Made by a program: the position numbers and the translations under genes. Positions 19,436-30,090 of a stretch of 64,000 nt of DNA are shown here, in pieces. Positions within the stretch are counted from its first letter, which is position 1; each line of letters starts with the position of its first letter. The notes under the pieces were generated by a model. The model was not told where the DNA came from and ran no database searches. It saw nothing but the letters and a program-made list of their open reading frames with translations. Location of the stretch: positions 1 to 64,000 of the forward strand of contig NZ_JAJDNA010000100.1 in the NCBI RefSeq assembly GCF_022340925.1, in the 5' to 3' direction. This stretch comes from Thiocapsa sp. GTDB lineage: Bacteria > Pseudomonadota > Gammaproteobacteria > Chromatiales > Chromatiaceae.

Positions 19436-19855
19436 GTGCCTGTTTTGCTTCTGCTTGTCGGCCTGCCGTTGCTCGAGCTGTACGTCCTGATCCGGGTCGG
19501 CTCCGAGATCGGGGCGTTTCCCACCATTGCCCTCTCCGTCCTCACTGCCGTGATCGGGACCTGGCTGGTCCGACGCCAAGGCTTCGGCCTGCTGCTGCGG
19601 GTCCGCGAGATGGCCGACCGAGGCGAGATTCCGGCCCTTGAAATGCTGGATGGTGCGCTCCTCATCGTGGCAGGACTCTTTCTGCTTCTGCCGGGCTTCA
19701 TGACGGACGCCGCCGGCTTCTTGTTGCTCGTCCCGGCCTTGCGAAAACGGCTCGTCGGGCGGGCCGTCCACGTGATTCCGGCCCGTCCGCATGGCTCCCT
19801 CAAAGGGGAAGACCGCCCCCGGATCATCGAGGGCGACTATCGGCGCGAGGATTGA
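19436..19855 (+). CDS. fxsA: FxsA family membrane protein
   Basis: Inner-membrane protein of the FxsA family, named for suppressing F exclusion of phage T7 in E. coli; its molecular role is unclear. From the GTG at 19436 it has 139 residues. Spans lie near residues 2-20, 25-45 and 70-100, and the family motif ELYVLIRVGSEIGAFPTI is present. The basic region after LLPGFMTDAAGFLLLVP ends in a charged tail. The start is a judgement: the frame is open upstream, but only the GTG gives the family N-terminus. It lies just upstream of groESL, as fxsA does in E. coli. Confidence 0.88.
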   Translation: MPVLLLLVGLPLLELYVLIRVGSEIGAFPTIALSVLTAVIGTWLVRRQGFGLLLRVREMADRGEIPALEMLDGALLIVAGLFLLLPGFMTDAAGFLLLVPALRKRLVGRAVHVIPARPHGSLKGEDRPRIIEGDYRRED

Positions 19856-20007
19856 CGGCGCGTGTGACCTCAAGCCTCGAGCGGCGATCAGGCCTGGTGG
19901 ATTGTCCGGATCGAGCCGCGGCCGAGGCGGTGTTGCAGGATCCCGAGTCTTTGGCTCGTGACGCCCCCCAACCGGTTCAAAACGGCGCTCCGCGTGGCGC
20001 TCAGCGC

Positions 20008-20061
20008 TTGACAGGTGATGATTTGGCTCTACTATTAGCACTCGTCTGAGTTGAGTGCTAA
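20008..20061 (+). promoter_or_regulatory. groESL promoter with perfect CIRCE operator
   Basis: TTGACA (20008-20013) and TACTAT (20030-20035), 16 bp apart, form a housekeeping promoter. Overlapping its end is a perfect CIRCE element: TTAGCACTC (20035-20043), a 9-bp spacer, then GAGTGCTAA (20053-20061). CIRCE is the operator of the heat-sensitive repressor HrcA, so heat-shock derepression of groES-groEL is expected. hrcA itself is not in the window. Confidence 0.95.
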
Positions 20062-20123
20062 CAGTCTGGCCAGGCCTGCTCGGGTGCACTTCAAACCTGT
20101 CAACTGCACGAGGAGATCCCCTA

Positions 20124-20414
20124 ATGAAGATTCGCCCCCTGCACGACCGCGTCGTTGTCCGTCGTATGGAAGAAGAGCGTACGACCGCCGGCGGCATCGT
20201 GATCCCGGATTCTGCGACCGAGAAGCCGATCCAGGGCGAGGTCATCGCCGTCGGCAAAGGCAAGATTCTCGACAATGGAGAGAGCCGTCCGCTCGACGTC
20301 AAGGTCGGTGACCGCGTCCTGTTTGGCAAGTATTCCGGCACCGAGGTGAAGCTCGACGGTAACGAGCTCCTGGTGATGCGCGAAGAAGACATCATGGGCG
20401 TCGTCGAGGGTTGA
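20124..20414 (+). CDS. groES: Co-chaperonin GroES
   Basis: Heptameric lid of the GroEL chamber. The 96-residue protein begins [18 protein letters not shown]. It has the mobile loop ([15 protein letters not shown]) and the C-terminal [15 protein letters not shown] Shine-Dalgarno sequence precedes the ATG. It is the first gene of the CIRCE-controlled operon; groEL follows after 70 bp. Confidence 0.99.
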   Translation: MKIRPLHDRVVVRRMEEERTTAGGIVIPDSATEKPIQGEVIAVGKGKILDNGESRPLDVKVGDRVLFGKYSGTEVKLDGNELLVMREEDIMGVVEG

Positions 20415-20478
20415 GGTCAGCCCCCGCTTTATCTGAGCCACGCAAGCTCTCTCAGAGAACCGTTAAGAATCGAGGTAA

Positions 20479-22125
<1,647 letters not shown>

Positions 22126-22152
22126 GGCCCCGGCTCACGCAGATGTGCGATC

Positions 22153-22179
22153 AAAAACCCCGCTTCGGCGGGGTTTTTT
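22153..22179 (+). terminator. Intrinsic terminator of groESL
   Basis: CCCCGC (22158-22163), TTCG tetraloop, GCGGGG (22168-22173), then six T residues. The A run before the stem makes it able to act on both strands. Confidence 0.95.
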
Positions 22180-22564
22180 GTGCTCAGTGCTGCTGAATAT
22201 GACATTGCAGTGATACCCGATGATCCGCTTGAGATCCCAGACAGCCCGTTTGCTGCTGCCTCCTCGTGTCGCCCTGCCGGCGGCCTATTCGCTGCTCGTC
22301 GGTGTTGCGGTGGCCTGGCCCGAGCTGCGGGCACAGGACTCGGGCATTGACCTGGCGTCGTTGAGAGTGGCGGTCCCGATGGCCGGTCATCCTGACCGTC
22401 GATCCCCTGCTCGGATCCTAACAGGCCCTACGAAGAGGTCGTGAAACCAATCGGTTGGGATCTGACATGCGGAATGAGTGGGCTCCGTCTAGACTGTGGG
22501 AGGGCTCGCGCGACACGGTCGCGTGGCGCTCCTTTCACCTCGGAACGACAACCGGAGGCCAGCC
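22180..22564. other. 385-bp spacer between groEL and the small heat-shock genes
   Basis: A 74-codon frame opens at 22220 (plus), but it lacks a ribosome-binding site and resembles nothing I know. The spacer presumably contains the promoter of the downstream hsp20 genes. I see no convincing CIRCE or heat-shock sigma-32 consensus in it. Confidence 0.35.
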
Positions 22565-23008
22565 ATGTGGGGCTATCTTAGAAGCTTCGACAGCGATCTA
22601 CTCAGTCAGCTCGAGGGCATGCGCCAGGACATGGACGCCCTCTTCGGTGGCCGACCGGCCCCCTCGGGGATCCGTTCGGTCGCCTCGGGGACCTACCCGG
22701 CGATCAACGTTGGGGCATCGCCCAGTCGGGTGGACGTTTATGTGTTTGCCGCGGGCGTCGACCCGAAGAGTCTGGAGATCTCGATCCAGCAGAATCTGCT
22801 GACCATCGCAGGCGAGCGCAAGGACGCGTTGCCGGATGACATCCAGCTCTACCGGCGCGAGCGTTTCAGCGGTGGTTTTCGCCGAGTCATCACGCTGCCC
22901 GAGGATGTGGACCCCGACAAGGTGCAGGCGGACTATCGTGATGGTGTGCTGCACCTGACGGTCGAGCGGCGTGAGGAGGTCAAGCCGCGGCGGATCGAGG
23001 TCAAATAG
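22565..23008 (+). CDS. Hsp20/alpha-crystallin family small heat-shock protein
   Basis: ATP-independent holdase. The 147-residue protein has an N-terminal arm (MWGYLRSFDSDLLSQLEG) and the alpha-crystallin domain from about residue 45 (YPAINVGASPSRVDVYVFAAG). GERKD and the FSGGFRRVITLPEDVDPDKV segment follow, and it ends GVLHLTVERREEVKPRRIEV. GGAGG precedes the ATG. A second, different Hsp20 gene follows after 79 bp, so the pair is probably co-transcribed and co-assembles. Proximity to groESL suggests a heat-shock cluster. Confidence 0.95.
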   Translation: MWGYLRSFDSDLLSQLEGMRQDMDALFGGRPAPSGIRSVASGTYPAINVGASPSRVDVYVFAAGVDPKSLEISIQQNLLTIAGERKDALPDDIQLYRRERFSGGFRRVITLPEDVDPDKVQADYRDGVLHLTVERREEVKPRRIEVK

Positions 23009-23087
23009 TCCGCCACGGCCAGCCATGCGCTTGGGCAAGGTCTTACGAGGACCGAATCAAACACGAACGATATCGAGGAGTTTCACG

Positions 23088-23483
23088 ATGAACGAGAAAA
23101 AATCGGTGCAGGCGCGAGAGTCAGGTGAGACGCAGCCCGCTCGCGGCGCGGGATCGGCTCTCTTGCCGCCGGTCGATATCTATGAAGACGCCACGGGCAT
23201 CACCCTCAAGGCCGACCTCCCGGGCGTGTCGCGCGAGCGCCTTTCGGTCCAGGTCGACCAGGATACCCTGGTCGTCGAGGGCGAGGCGGCAATCGAGATG
23301 CCCGCCGACATGGAAGCGCTCTATGCAGACCTGCGCACCACTCAGTTCAGGCGCAGCTTCACCTTGAGCCATGAGCTGCAGGCCGACCAGATCGAGGCCC
23401 AGATGCAGGACGGAGTGCTCACCCTCAGGGTCCCGAAACGGGCCGAGCTGCAGCCCCGTAAGATCCAGATCAACGTGGGTTGA
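23088..23483 (+). CDS. Hsp20/alpha-crystallin family small heat-shock protein (second copy)
   Basis: Small heat-shock protein of 131 residues. A short polar N-terminal arm is followed by the alpha-crystallin domain (PPVDIYEDATGITLKADLPG, then LVVEGEAA, FRRSFTLSHELQADQI, and GVLTLRVPKRAELQPRKI). The strong GAGGAG site fixes the ATG at 23088. Its sequence differs clearly from the preceding Hsp20, especially in the N-terminal arm, so it is a paralogue rather than a recent duplicate. A strong hairpin follows the stop. Confidence 0.95.
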   Translation: MNEKKSVQARESGETQPARGAGSALLPPVDIYEDATGITLKADLPGVSRERLSVQVDQDTLVVEGEAAIEMPADMEALYADLRTTQFRRSFTLSHELQADQIEAQMQDGVLTLRVPKRAELQPRKIQINVG

Positions 23484-23488
23484 AACGG

Positions 23489-23513
23489 CGCGCAGGGCCT
23501 GCGGCCCTGCGCG
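23489..23513 (+). other. Strong stem-loop after the hsp20 pair
   Basis: A perfect 10-bp stem (CGCGCAGGGC / GCCCTGCGCG) with a 5-nt loop begins 6 bp after the hsp20 stop. No T run follows, so it may be a Rho-assisted 3' end or an mRNA-stabilising structure rather than a classical terminator. Confidence 0.55.
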
Positions 23514-23770
23514 TCGCAAGCGTGGTGGGGATGGCGTGACAATCCGCCGCGCCTCGGCAAGAATCGCATAGGCCTCCTGTCTTGACCCGCTCCCGCGACC
23601 GGCGGGGCTTGGCGAGTGATGGGGTCCCTGTTTCCCGTATTCATGCGGGTACCTCTTGCGCCGGACGAGCGGATCCGCGCCGTCCGGCCGCGCCGCTGCG
23701 ACTCGGTTCCTGTGAGCACTGCGATCGACATCTTCTAGGCTGACTGCCCACCCGGGTCGGAGGATCATCC

Positions 23771-24682
23771 ATGGACATCGAGGCATTGAACGCTGAGCAC
23801 GGCATCGACGGCGTTTTGCGATTTACGAAAGGTCGTGGCGGTTTCGTCATGATTGAGATCGCCAACGCGCATGCAACGGCCCTGATCTCACCCTATGGTG
23901 GCCAGGTGTTGGCGTACCGACCTGTCGACGCGGCAGAAGACCTGTTGTTCGTCAGCGATCGCGCCTACTTCAGCGAAGGAAAGGCGATCAAGGGCGGGAT
24001 TCCCGTCTGTTGGCCCTGGTTTGGTCCGGACCCGGAGGGTAAGGGTCGACCCGCACACGGTTTTGTTCGTGCATGGCCGTGGACGGTGCTTACGACCGAG
24101 GCGCTTGACGACGGCTCGACTCGGGTCCGGCTCGGGATCGCGGACGATAAGGATACACGGGCGATCTGGCCCCAGTATTTCAATCTCTTGGTTGATATCC
24201 GGCTGGCCGGAGCCCTCGCAGTGGACTTGGTCACGCGTAACGCGGGCGATCGGCCGTTTCGGATCACGCAGGGCCTGCATGCGTACTTCAAGATCGGGGA
24301 TGTGGACGGTGTCCGGGTCGAGGGTCTCGACGGCTGCCGCTATATCGACCAGGCGAAGGACGGCGCCGGGGCCGTCCTGACGCAGCACGGCCCCGTGGGG
24401 TTTGAGCGCGAGGTCAACCGCATCTACGAGGATGTCCCCTCAGTGCTCAACATCATCGATCCGGCCATGGGTCGGCGCATCCGCATCGAATCCGAGCAGA
24501 GCCGCACGGCCGTCGTCTGGAACCCATGGGCGGAGACCGCAATGGCCATGGACGATCTCGATGACCAAGACTATCGGCGCTTCATCTGCGTCGAGACGGT
24601 CAACACGGCCTCCGAGGTGATCGAGATTCCAGCTGGCGAGGACTATCGTCTTGGGGCCTGCTATGCCGTCGAGCCACTCTGA
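23771..24682 (+). CDS. D-hexose-6-phosphate mutarotase (YeaD-like aldose 1-epimerase)
   Basis: Predicted to interconvert alpha and beta anomers of glucose-6-phosphate. The 303 residues form a galactose-mutarotase fold. Visible family motifs are IKGGIPVCWPWFGP, the His in AHGFVRAWPW, the second His in TQGLHAYFKIGD, and the acidic C-terminal segment FICVETVN with the likely catalytic Glu. No signal peptide is present, so it is cytoplasmic. Its last 20 nt overlap the start of glnE, indicating coupling. Confidence 0.9.
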   Translation: MDIEALNAEHGIDGVLRFTKGRGGFVMIEIANAHATALISPYGGQVLAYRPVDAAEDLLFVSDRAYFSEGKAIKGGIPVCWPWFGPDPEGKGRPAHGFVRAWPWTVLTTEALDDGSTRVRLGIADDKDTRAIWPQYFNLLVDIRLAGALAVDLVTRNAGDRPFRITQGLHAYFKIGDVDGVRVEGLDGCRYIDQAKDGAGAVLTQHGPVGFEREVNRIYEDVPSVLNIIDPAMGRRIRIESEQSRTAVVWNPWAETAMAMDDLDDQDYRRFICVETVNTASEVIEIPAGEDYRLGACYAVEPL

Positions 24683-27557
24683 CCAGCGGCTGATGGACGG
24701 CTTTCGGAATCTGGATCCGATCACCGAGGCCCACTGGCAGACCTGGCTCGACTGGGCGCTCGAGCAGGGCGTCGAGGTGCCCGGCGAGTTGGAGTTCGCG
24801 TCGGCGCGGGCACGTGTCTGGGAGGCCAGCGAGTACGTCGCCATCACGGCCGCCCGGCATCCTGAGGTGCTCGCCGATCTGATCGCGACCGGGGATCTGG
24901 AGCAGGTCCACGACCCCGTCTACCTCGCCCGGGGATTGGATGCGGCGCTCTCGGGGGTCACGGATGAGACCGGACTCCAGCGGGCGCTGCGTCGGTTCCG
25001 CCGGCGCGAGATGATGCGAATCATCTGGCGCGACGTCACCGGGCGCGCCGCCCTGGGGGAGACCCTCGAGCATCTCACCGAGCTGGCCGACCTCTCTGTC
25101 CGGCGCGCGCTCGACCGGTTGCATACCTGGACCTGTGCCGAGCTCGGCACACCACGGGATAGCGAGGGACGCGAGCAGCAGATGCTGGTGCTCGGGATGG
25201 GTAAGCTCGGTGCGCGCGAGCTGAACCTGAGCTCCGACATCGATCTCATCTTTGGCTTTGCGAGCAACGGAGAGGTCGAGGGTGGTCCGCGTCGGTTGAC
25301 CAACGAGCAGTTCTTCCTCAAGCTGGGTCAGCGGCTCGTCCAGGCATTGGGGAGCCACACGGTGGACGGCTTCGTGTTCAGGGTCGACACGCGCCTGCGG
25401 CCCTTTGGTGAGTCCGGGCCTCTTGCGATGAGCTTCGATGCCCTGGACGACTACTACCAGAGCCAGGCCAGAGAGTGGGAGCGTTACGCCATGATCAAGG
25501 CGCGGGTCGTGGCAGGTGCCCCTGCCGATGCGGCCCAGCTGATGGCCCTGCTGCGCCCGTTCGTCTATCGTCGCTATCTCGACTTCGGTGCCATCGAGTC
25601 GCTGCGCGATCTCAAGCAGATGATCGCCAAAGAGCTCTATCGTCGCGGGATGGACGCGAACATTAAGCTGGGGCCGGGCGGGATCAGGGAGATCGAATTC
25701 ATCGGTCAGTCCTTCCAGTTGATCCGTGGCGGACGTGACCCGGATCTCCAGATCCGTCCTATCCGCGAAGTGCTCGCTGTGTTGGCTCAGAAGCAGCTGA
25801 TGCCTGCGTCCGCTGTGCAGAAGCTCGATGCCGCGTACTGTTTTCTCCGCCTGGTGGAGAATCGCCTCCAGGCTCATCGTGACAGACAGACCCATCTGCT
25901 TCCCGCGGACGACATGGGACGGACACGTCTCGCGCGTGCGATGGGATTCGCGGATTGGCCGGCGTTTGACTTCGTGTTGCGGGACCACCGTAGCCAGGTT
26001 CAGGAGCAGTTCGACGAGGTCTTTGCCGCCCCTGAAACCGAGGGGCCCTCACACGCGTCCGGATGGGTCGCCCTCTGGCATAACGAAGCTCAATCGTCGC
26101 ACGATGTCCCCGCGCTCACCGAGGCGGGCTTTACCGATCCGGAGGCGGCCCAAAGCCGACTCGGGCAGTTCCGCGATGCCATCGCTCGCAAGGGACTGAG
26201 TCGCCGCGGCTACGATCGACTGGAACGGCTGATGCCGCTCGTGATGCAGGTGACCTCCGCCAGCCAGTACCCGGACCTCGCCCTGGAACGGGTGCTCAAG
26301 GTGCTCGAGGCGGTCGCGCGGCGGACGTCCTACCTGGCCATGCTCGTGGAGCATCCGGTGATCCTTTCTCATCTTGCGCGCCTGGCGAGCATGAGTCCCT
26401 GGTTCACCGATCGGATCTGCCGTCACCCCCTGTTGCTGGACGAGATGATTGACCCGCGGCGGCTCTATGCGCCTCTCCGTCGCGGCGACCTGGAGGCTGA
26501 GCTCGACGCCCTGCTGCTGCATGTGGATGCGGATGACCTGGAGCAGCAGATGGAGCGTCTACGCCAGTTCGCGCAGGGAAACATGTTGCGGGTCGCCGCT
26601 GCGGATCTGACCGAGGTGATCCCGCTGATGGTCGTGAGCGACTATCTGACCGAGATCGCAGAGGTCTCCATCCGCTGTGTGCTGCGGCTGGCCTTCGAGC
26701 ACCTGGCCCGGCGCCACGGCCGGCCAACCCAGCTGCTCGGGGATGAGACCGGATTCCTGGTCCTCGGTTACGGAAAGCTCGGCGGGATCGAGCTGGGTTA
26801 CGGCTCGGATCTCGATCTGGTCTTCATCCACGGCACGCTGGGGCAGACGGCCATGACCGACGGTGGGAAGCCGATCAGCAACGAGCAGTTTTTTGCGCGT
26901 CTGGGCCAGCGCATGATCCACATGATGACAACCCAGACCCCCTCTGGCGTCCTCTATGAGATCGATATGCGCCTGCGCCCCGATGGGAACCGGGGTCTTC
27001 TGACCCGCTCGCTGAATGCATTCGCGGCGTACCAAGTGAGCGATGCCTGGACCTGGGAGCATCAGGCACTGGTTCGGGCGCGCCCGGTGGCGGGCGATCC
27101 CCTCTTGGCCCGGCGCTTCGCCGAGCTGCGTCGCGGGATCATCTGTCGCAAGCGCGATGCCGCACAGTTGCGCGCAGATGTGCGGGAGATGCGGGCCAAG
27201 ATGCGCGCCAATCTCGACAAGAGCGGAGGCGGCCGCTTCGATCTCAAGCAAGGTGCAGGCGGTATTGCCGATATCGAGTTTATGGTTCAATACACGGTCC
27301 TGCGCTGGGCTTTCGAGCATCCGGAGCTGTCCGACTGGACCGACAACGTGCGTCTGCTCGACGCGCTGGGACAGCTCGATCTGCTGCCCGGCAAGGCGGC
27401 GGCCGACCTCACCGCGGCCTATAAGGCACTCCGTGCTGCCTATCATCGCAGCGCCCTGCAGGAGCAACCCAAGACCGTCGGGGATGACGAGCTGCACTCG
27501 GAGCGCGAGCGGGTGGCGTGTCTATGGCGCGAGCTGATGGACGAGCGGCCGCGCTGA
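24663..27557 (+). CDS. glnE: Bifunctional glutamine synthetase adenylyltransferase/adenylyl-removing enzyme
   Basis: Adds and removes AMP on glutamine synthetase in response to PII and glutamine, controlling nitrogen assimilation. The 964 residues match the family (E. coli 946). Two nucleotidyltransferase domains are visible: LSSDIDLIFGF near residue 195 (removase half) and YGSDLDLVFIHG near residue 720 (transferase half). Each is followed by a helical region. The ATG at 24663 lies inside the end of the mutarotase gene, with GGGG upstream. Confidence 0.97.
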   Translation: MPSSHSDQRLMDGFRNLDPITEAHWQTWLDWALEQGVEVPGELEFASARARVWEASEYVAITAARHPEVLADLIATGDLEQVHDPVYLARGLDAALSGVTDETGLQRALRRFRRREMMRIIWRDVTGRAALGETLEHLTELADLSVRRALDRLHTWTCAELGTPRDSEGREQQMLVLGMGKLGARELNLSSDIDLIFGFASNGEVEGGPRRLTNEQFFLKLGQRLVQALGSHTVDGFVFRVDTRLRPFGESGPLAMSFDALDDYYQSQAREWERYAMIKARVVAGAPADAAQLMALLRPFVYRRYLDFGAIESLRDLKQMIAKELYRRGMDANIKLGPGGIREIEFIGQSFQLIRGGRDPDLQIRPIREVLAVLAQKQLMPASAVQKLDAAYCFLRLVENRLQAHRDRQTHLLPADDMGRTRLARAMGFADWPAFDFVLRDHRSQVQEQFDEVFAAPETEGPSHASGWVALWHNEAQSSHDVPALTEAGFTDPEAAQSRLGQFRDAIARKGLSRRGYDRLERLMPLVMQVTSASQYPDLALERVLKVLEAVARRTSYLAMLVEHPVILSHLARLASMSPWFTDRICRHPLLLDEMIDPRRLYAPLRRGDLEAELDALLLHVDADDLEQQMERLRQFAQGNMLRVAAADLTEVIPLMVVSDYLTEIAEVSIRCVLRLAFEHLARRHGRPTQLLGDETGFLVLGYGKLGGIELGYGSDLDLVFIHGTLGQTAMTDGGKPISNEQFFARLGQRMIHMMTTQTPSGVLYEIDMRLRPDGNRGLLTRSLNAFAAYQVSDAWTWEHQALVRARPVAGDPLLARRFAELRRGIICRKRDAAQLRADVREMRAKMRANLDKSGGGRFDLKQGAGGIADIEFMVQYTVLRWAFEHPELSDWTDNVRLLDALGQLDLLPGKAAADLTAAYKALRAAYHRSALQEQPKTVGDDELHSERERVACLWRELMDERPR

Positions 27558-27620
27558 CGGGATGGTCTCTCGAATCGAACCGGGGCCCGTGTGTCCCGAT
27601 GCAACCGGAGTGAGCACGAC

Positions 27621-28544
27621 ATGGCAACGATGGCGGACCGTGATGGCCTGATCTGGCACAACGGCGAGATGGTGCCCTGGCGGGAGGCCCAGACACATGT
27701 ACTGACTCACACCTTCCATTACGGGATGGGCGTCTTCGAGGGGGTGCGCGCCTATCGGACCGACAGCGGCACCGCGATCTTCCGCCTGCGCGACCATACC
27801 GACCGGCTCTTCGATTCCGCCCATATCCTGGGGATGAAGCTGCCTTACGATCGCGAGACCATCGACGAGGCCCAGCGCATCGCGGTGCGTGAGAACCGCC
27901 TCGATTCGGCTTATATCCGTCCGATGTTCTTCTACGGCCCCGAAGGCATGGGGCTGCGTGCCGATAATCTGCAGGTGCATTGCATCGTCGCGGCCTGGGA
28001 GTGGGGCGCCTACCTGGGCGAGGAGAACATGACCAAGGGCATCCGGATCCGGGTCTCGTCCTTCACCCGTCACCATGTCAACATCACCATGTGCCGGGCC
28101 AAGGCAAACGGCAACTACATGAACTCGATGATGGCCCTTCAGGAGGCCCTGCGCGACGGCTATGACGAGGCCCTGATGCTGGATGCCTCGGGCTATGTGA
28201 TGGAGGGCAGCGGCGAGAATGTCTTCATCGTGCGCAACGGTGTGCTCTACACCCCGGACCTGACCTCGGCACTCGACGGCATCACCCGTCGCACCGTCAT
28301 GAGCCTCGCGCATGAGTTGGGGATCCAGGTGGTGGAAAAGCGGATCACGCGGGATGAGGTCTATATCGCCGACGAAGCCTTTTTCACCGGAACGGCCGCG
28401 GAGGTGACGCCGATCCGCGAGGTCGACGGACGCGCCATCGGCAGCGGGACCCGTGGCCCGATCACCGAGCGGCTCCAAGGTCTCTACTTCGATCTGGTCC
28501 ATGGTCGCCTTCCGGCCCACCCCGAATGGCTGACCCTGGTATGA
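27621..28544 (+). CDS. ilvE: Branched-chain amino acid aminotransferase
   Basis: PLP enzyme for the last step of Ile, Val and Leu synthesis. The 307 residues match the family. Motifs include the N-terminal IWHNGEMVPW, HYGMGVFEGVRAY, the PLP-binding Lys in CRAKANGNY (about residue 160), EGSGENVFIVRNG and FFTGTAAEVTPI. A GGAG sequence lies upstream of the ATG; an in-frame ATG at 27630 is possible. It follows glnE by 63 bp on the same strand. Confidence 0.97.
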   Translation: MATMADRDGLIWHNGEMVPWREAQTHVLTHTFHYGMGVFEGVRAYRTDSGTAIFRLRDHTDRLFDSAHILGMKLPYDRETIDEAQRIAVRENRLDSAYIRPMFFYGPEGMGLRADNLQVHCIVAAWEWGAYLGEENMTKGIRIRVSSFTRHHVNITMCRAKANGNYMNSMMALQEALRDGYDEALMLDASGYVMEGSGENVFIVRNGVLYTPDLTSALDGITRRTVMSLAHELGIQVVEKRITRDEVYIADEAFFTGTAAEVTPIREVDGRAIGSGTRGPITERLQGLYFDLVHGRLPAHPEWLTLV

Positions 28545-28803
28545 AGCCCGTGCAGTGCGACCTCCACGGGTTTCCGCCCGAGCTCGATCCCGCCTTGCCG
28601 CGCAGCCGCAGACGCGATTTGAAGCTGAGGAAGGTCTGCTTCGGACCGCGTTCACCGCACCGCTCGGTGAGTCGTTGAAGTGTGTTTGTGCGATCATCGA
28701 AGCCTTGGTGCCTATGCATGACGCGGCTTGAACCGGGATCGGGGGTATTGCGCTTGATCTCGAGCGCCAATCCCGGATAACCAACGCGATGGAGAAAGAG
28801 TCG

Positions 28804-29001
28804 ATGTCAGACGCCGCCCTTGAGACGCGGGCCGAGCATGGGTTGATCGAGGTCAGCCGCAAGGATCTGCCACTCTCCTGCCCTTTGCCCGATGCCCCCG
28901 TCTGGAATATGCATCCGCGGGTCTATCTGCCGATCGAAGACGAGCCGAGCCGTGAGGCCGTCTGTCCCTATTGCGGGGCGCGCTATCGGTTGATGGACTG
29001 A
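28804..29001 (+). CDS. Small CHCC-type zinc-finger protein
   Basis: A 65-residue protein with the zf-CHCC layout: Cys in LSCPLPD, His in [11 protein letters not shown], then the pair [10 protein letters not shown] at the C-terminus. This domain is related to the zinc-binding C-terminus of the mitochondrial complex I subunit NDUFS6. Bacterial stand-alone versions have no firmly assigned role. The start at 28804 was preferred because GGAGAAAGAG lies at good spacing; an ATG at 28789 would add five residues. pyrC begins 10 bp after the stop, so they are probably co-transcribed. Confidence 0.88.
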   Translation: MSDAALETRAEHGLIEVSRKDLPLSCPLPDAPVWNMHPRVYLPIEDEPSREAVCPYCGARYRLMD

Positions 29002-29011
29002 TGCCTCCGAC

Positions 29012-30055
29012 ATGACCCCGGACACCGAGATCCGAATCGCCCGACCGGACGACTGGCATCTGCATCTCCGCGATGGGGCCGTTCTGGCGGATGCCCTCGG
29101 GCACACCGTCCGGCGCTTCGCCCGGGCCATCGTCATGCCGAACCTGAAACCGCCGGTGGTGAATACCGCCATGGCGCTGCGCTATCGGGAGCGCATCCTC
29201 CACGCGCTGCCGCCCGGCAGCGAGTTCCAGCCCTTGATGACCCTCTATCTCACAGATGAGACGACGCCGGCGGAGATTGCCACGGCCAGGGCAAGCGGAC
29301 AGGTCTTAGGCTGCAAGCTCTATCCGGCGGGTGCAACCACCAACTCGGAGAGCGGTGTCACCGACCTGCCCGGACGCTATCGCGTCTTCGAGGCCATGCA
29401 GCGTGAGGGCCTCCGTCTCCTGGTACATGGGGAGGTGACGGACGATCGGGTCGATATCTTCGATCGCGAGCGGCGCTTCATCGAGGAGCGCCTTGAGCCG
29501 ATCGTGCGCGAATTTCCCGGACTCAAGGTCGTGTTCGAGCATGTCACGACAGCGGAGGCGGTGGATTTCGTGCGCGGGGGACCCCCGACCCTGGCCGCGA
29601 CCGTCACGCCCCATCATCTGCTTTACAACCGCAATGCCATGCTGGCGGGCGGGATCCGACCTCATCTCTACTGTTTGCCTGTCCTCAAGCGCGAGCCGCA
29701 CCGCCTGGCCCTGGTCTCGGCCGCCACGAGCGGCCACCCCAGGTTCTTCCTGGGTACGGATAGTGCCCCACACCCGATCGGCGACAAGGAGAGCGCCTGC
29801 GGCTGCGCGGGGACCTTCAGTGCCCACGCGGCCATCGAGCTCTATGCCGAGGTGTTCGAGCAGGCGGGAGCCCTGGATCGTCTGGAGGGGTTCGCCAGCC
29901 ATTACGGCGCGGATTTCTATGGGCTCCCCCGCAATCGCGGGACTATTTGCCTGCGACATGAGCCCTGGACGGTGCCGCCGTCCTATCCCTTCGGTGCGAG
30001 CCGGGTGGTGCCACTGCGTGCCAGCGAATCTGTCGGGTGGCGGCTGGGCGCCTGA
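29012..30055 (+). CDS. pyrC: Dihydroorotase, class II
   Basis: Zinc enzyme closing carbamoyl-aspartate to dihydroorotate in pyrimidine synthesis. The 347 residues match class II PyrC. The metal ligands are visible: HLHLRDG near residue 14, the carboxylated Lys in GCKLYPAG (about residue 100), LVHGEV, FEHVTT and the catalytic Asp in GTDSAPH. It follows the zinc-finger gene closely and is convergent with mlaA. Confidence 0.97.
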   Translation: MTPDTEIRIARPDDWHLHLRDGAVLADALGHTVRRFARAIVMPNLKPPVVNTAMALRYRERILHALPPGSEFQPLMTLYLTDETTPAEIATARASGQVLGCKLYPAGATTNSESGVTDLPGRYRVFEAMQREGLRLLVHGEVTDDRVDIFDRERRFIEERLEPIVREFPGLKVVFEHVTTAEAVDFVRGGPPTLAATVTPHHLLYNRNAMLAGGIRPHLYCLPVLKREPHRLALVSAATSGHPRFFLGTDSAPHPIGDKESACGCAGTFSAHAAIELYAEVFEQAGALDRLEGFASHYGADFYGLPRNRGTICLRHEPWTVPPSYPFGASRVVPLRASESVGWRLGA

Positions 30056-30090
30056 GCCGCAGCGGATCGGCGCGGGCCGATCGGCTGCAT

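Noticed and set aside
22220-22444. 74-codon frame downstream of groEL that could be a small exported protein
   Set aside because: No ribosome-binding site, an irregular hydrophobic region and no family resemblance; it lies in the spacer before the hsp20 genes.
28545-28803. Possible transposase remnant between ilvE and the zinc-finger gene
   Set aside because: No frame with transposase motifs, no terminal inverted repeats and no target duplication.
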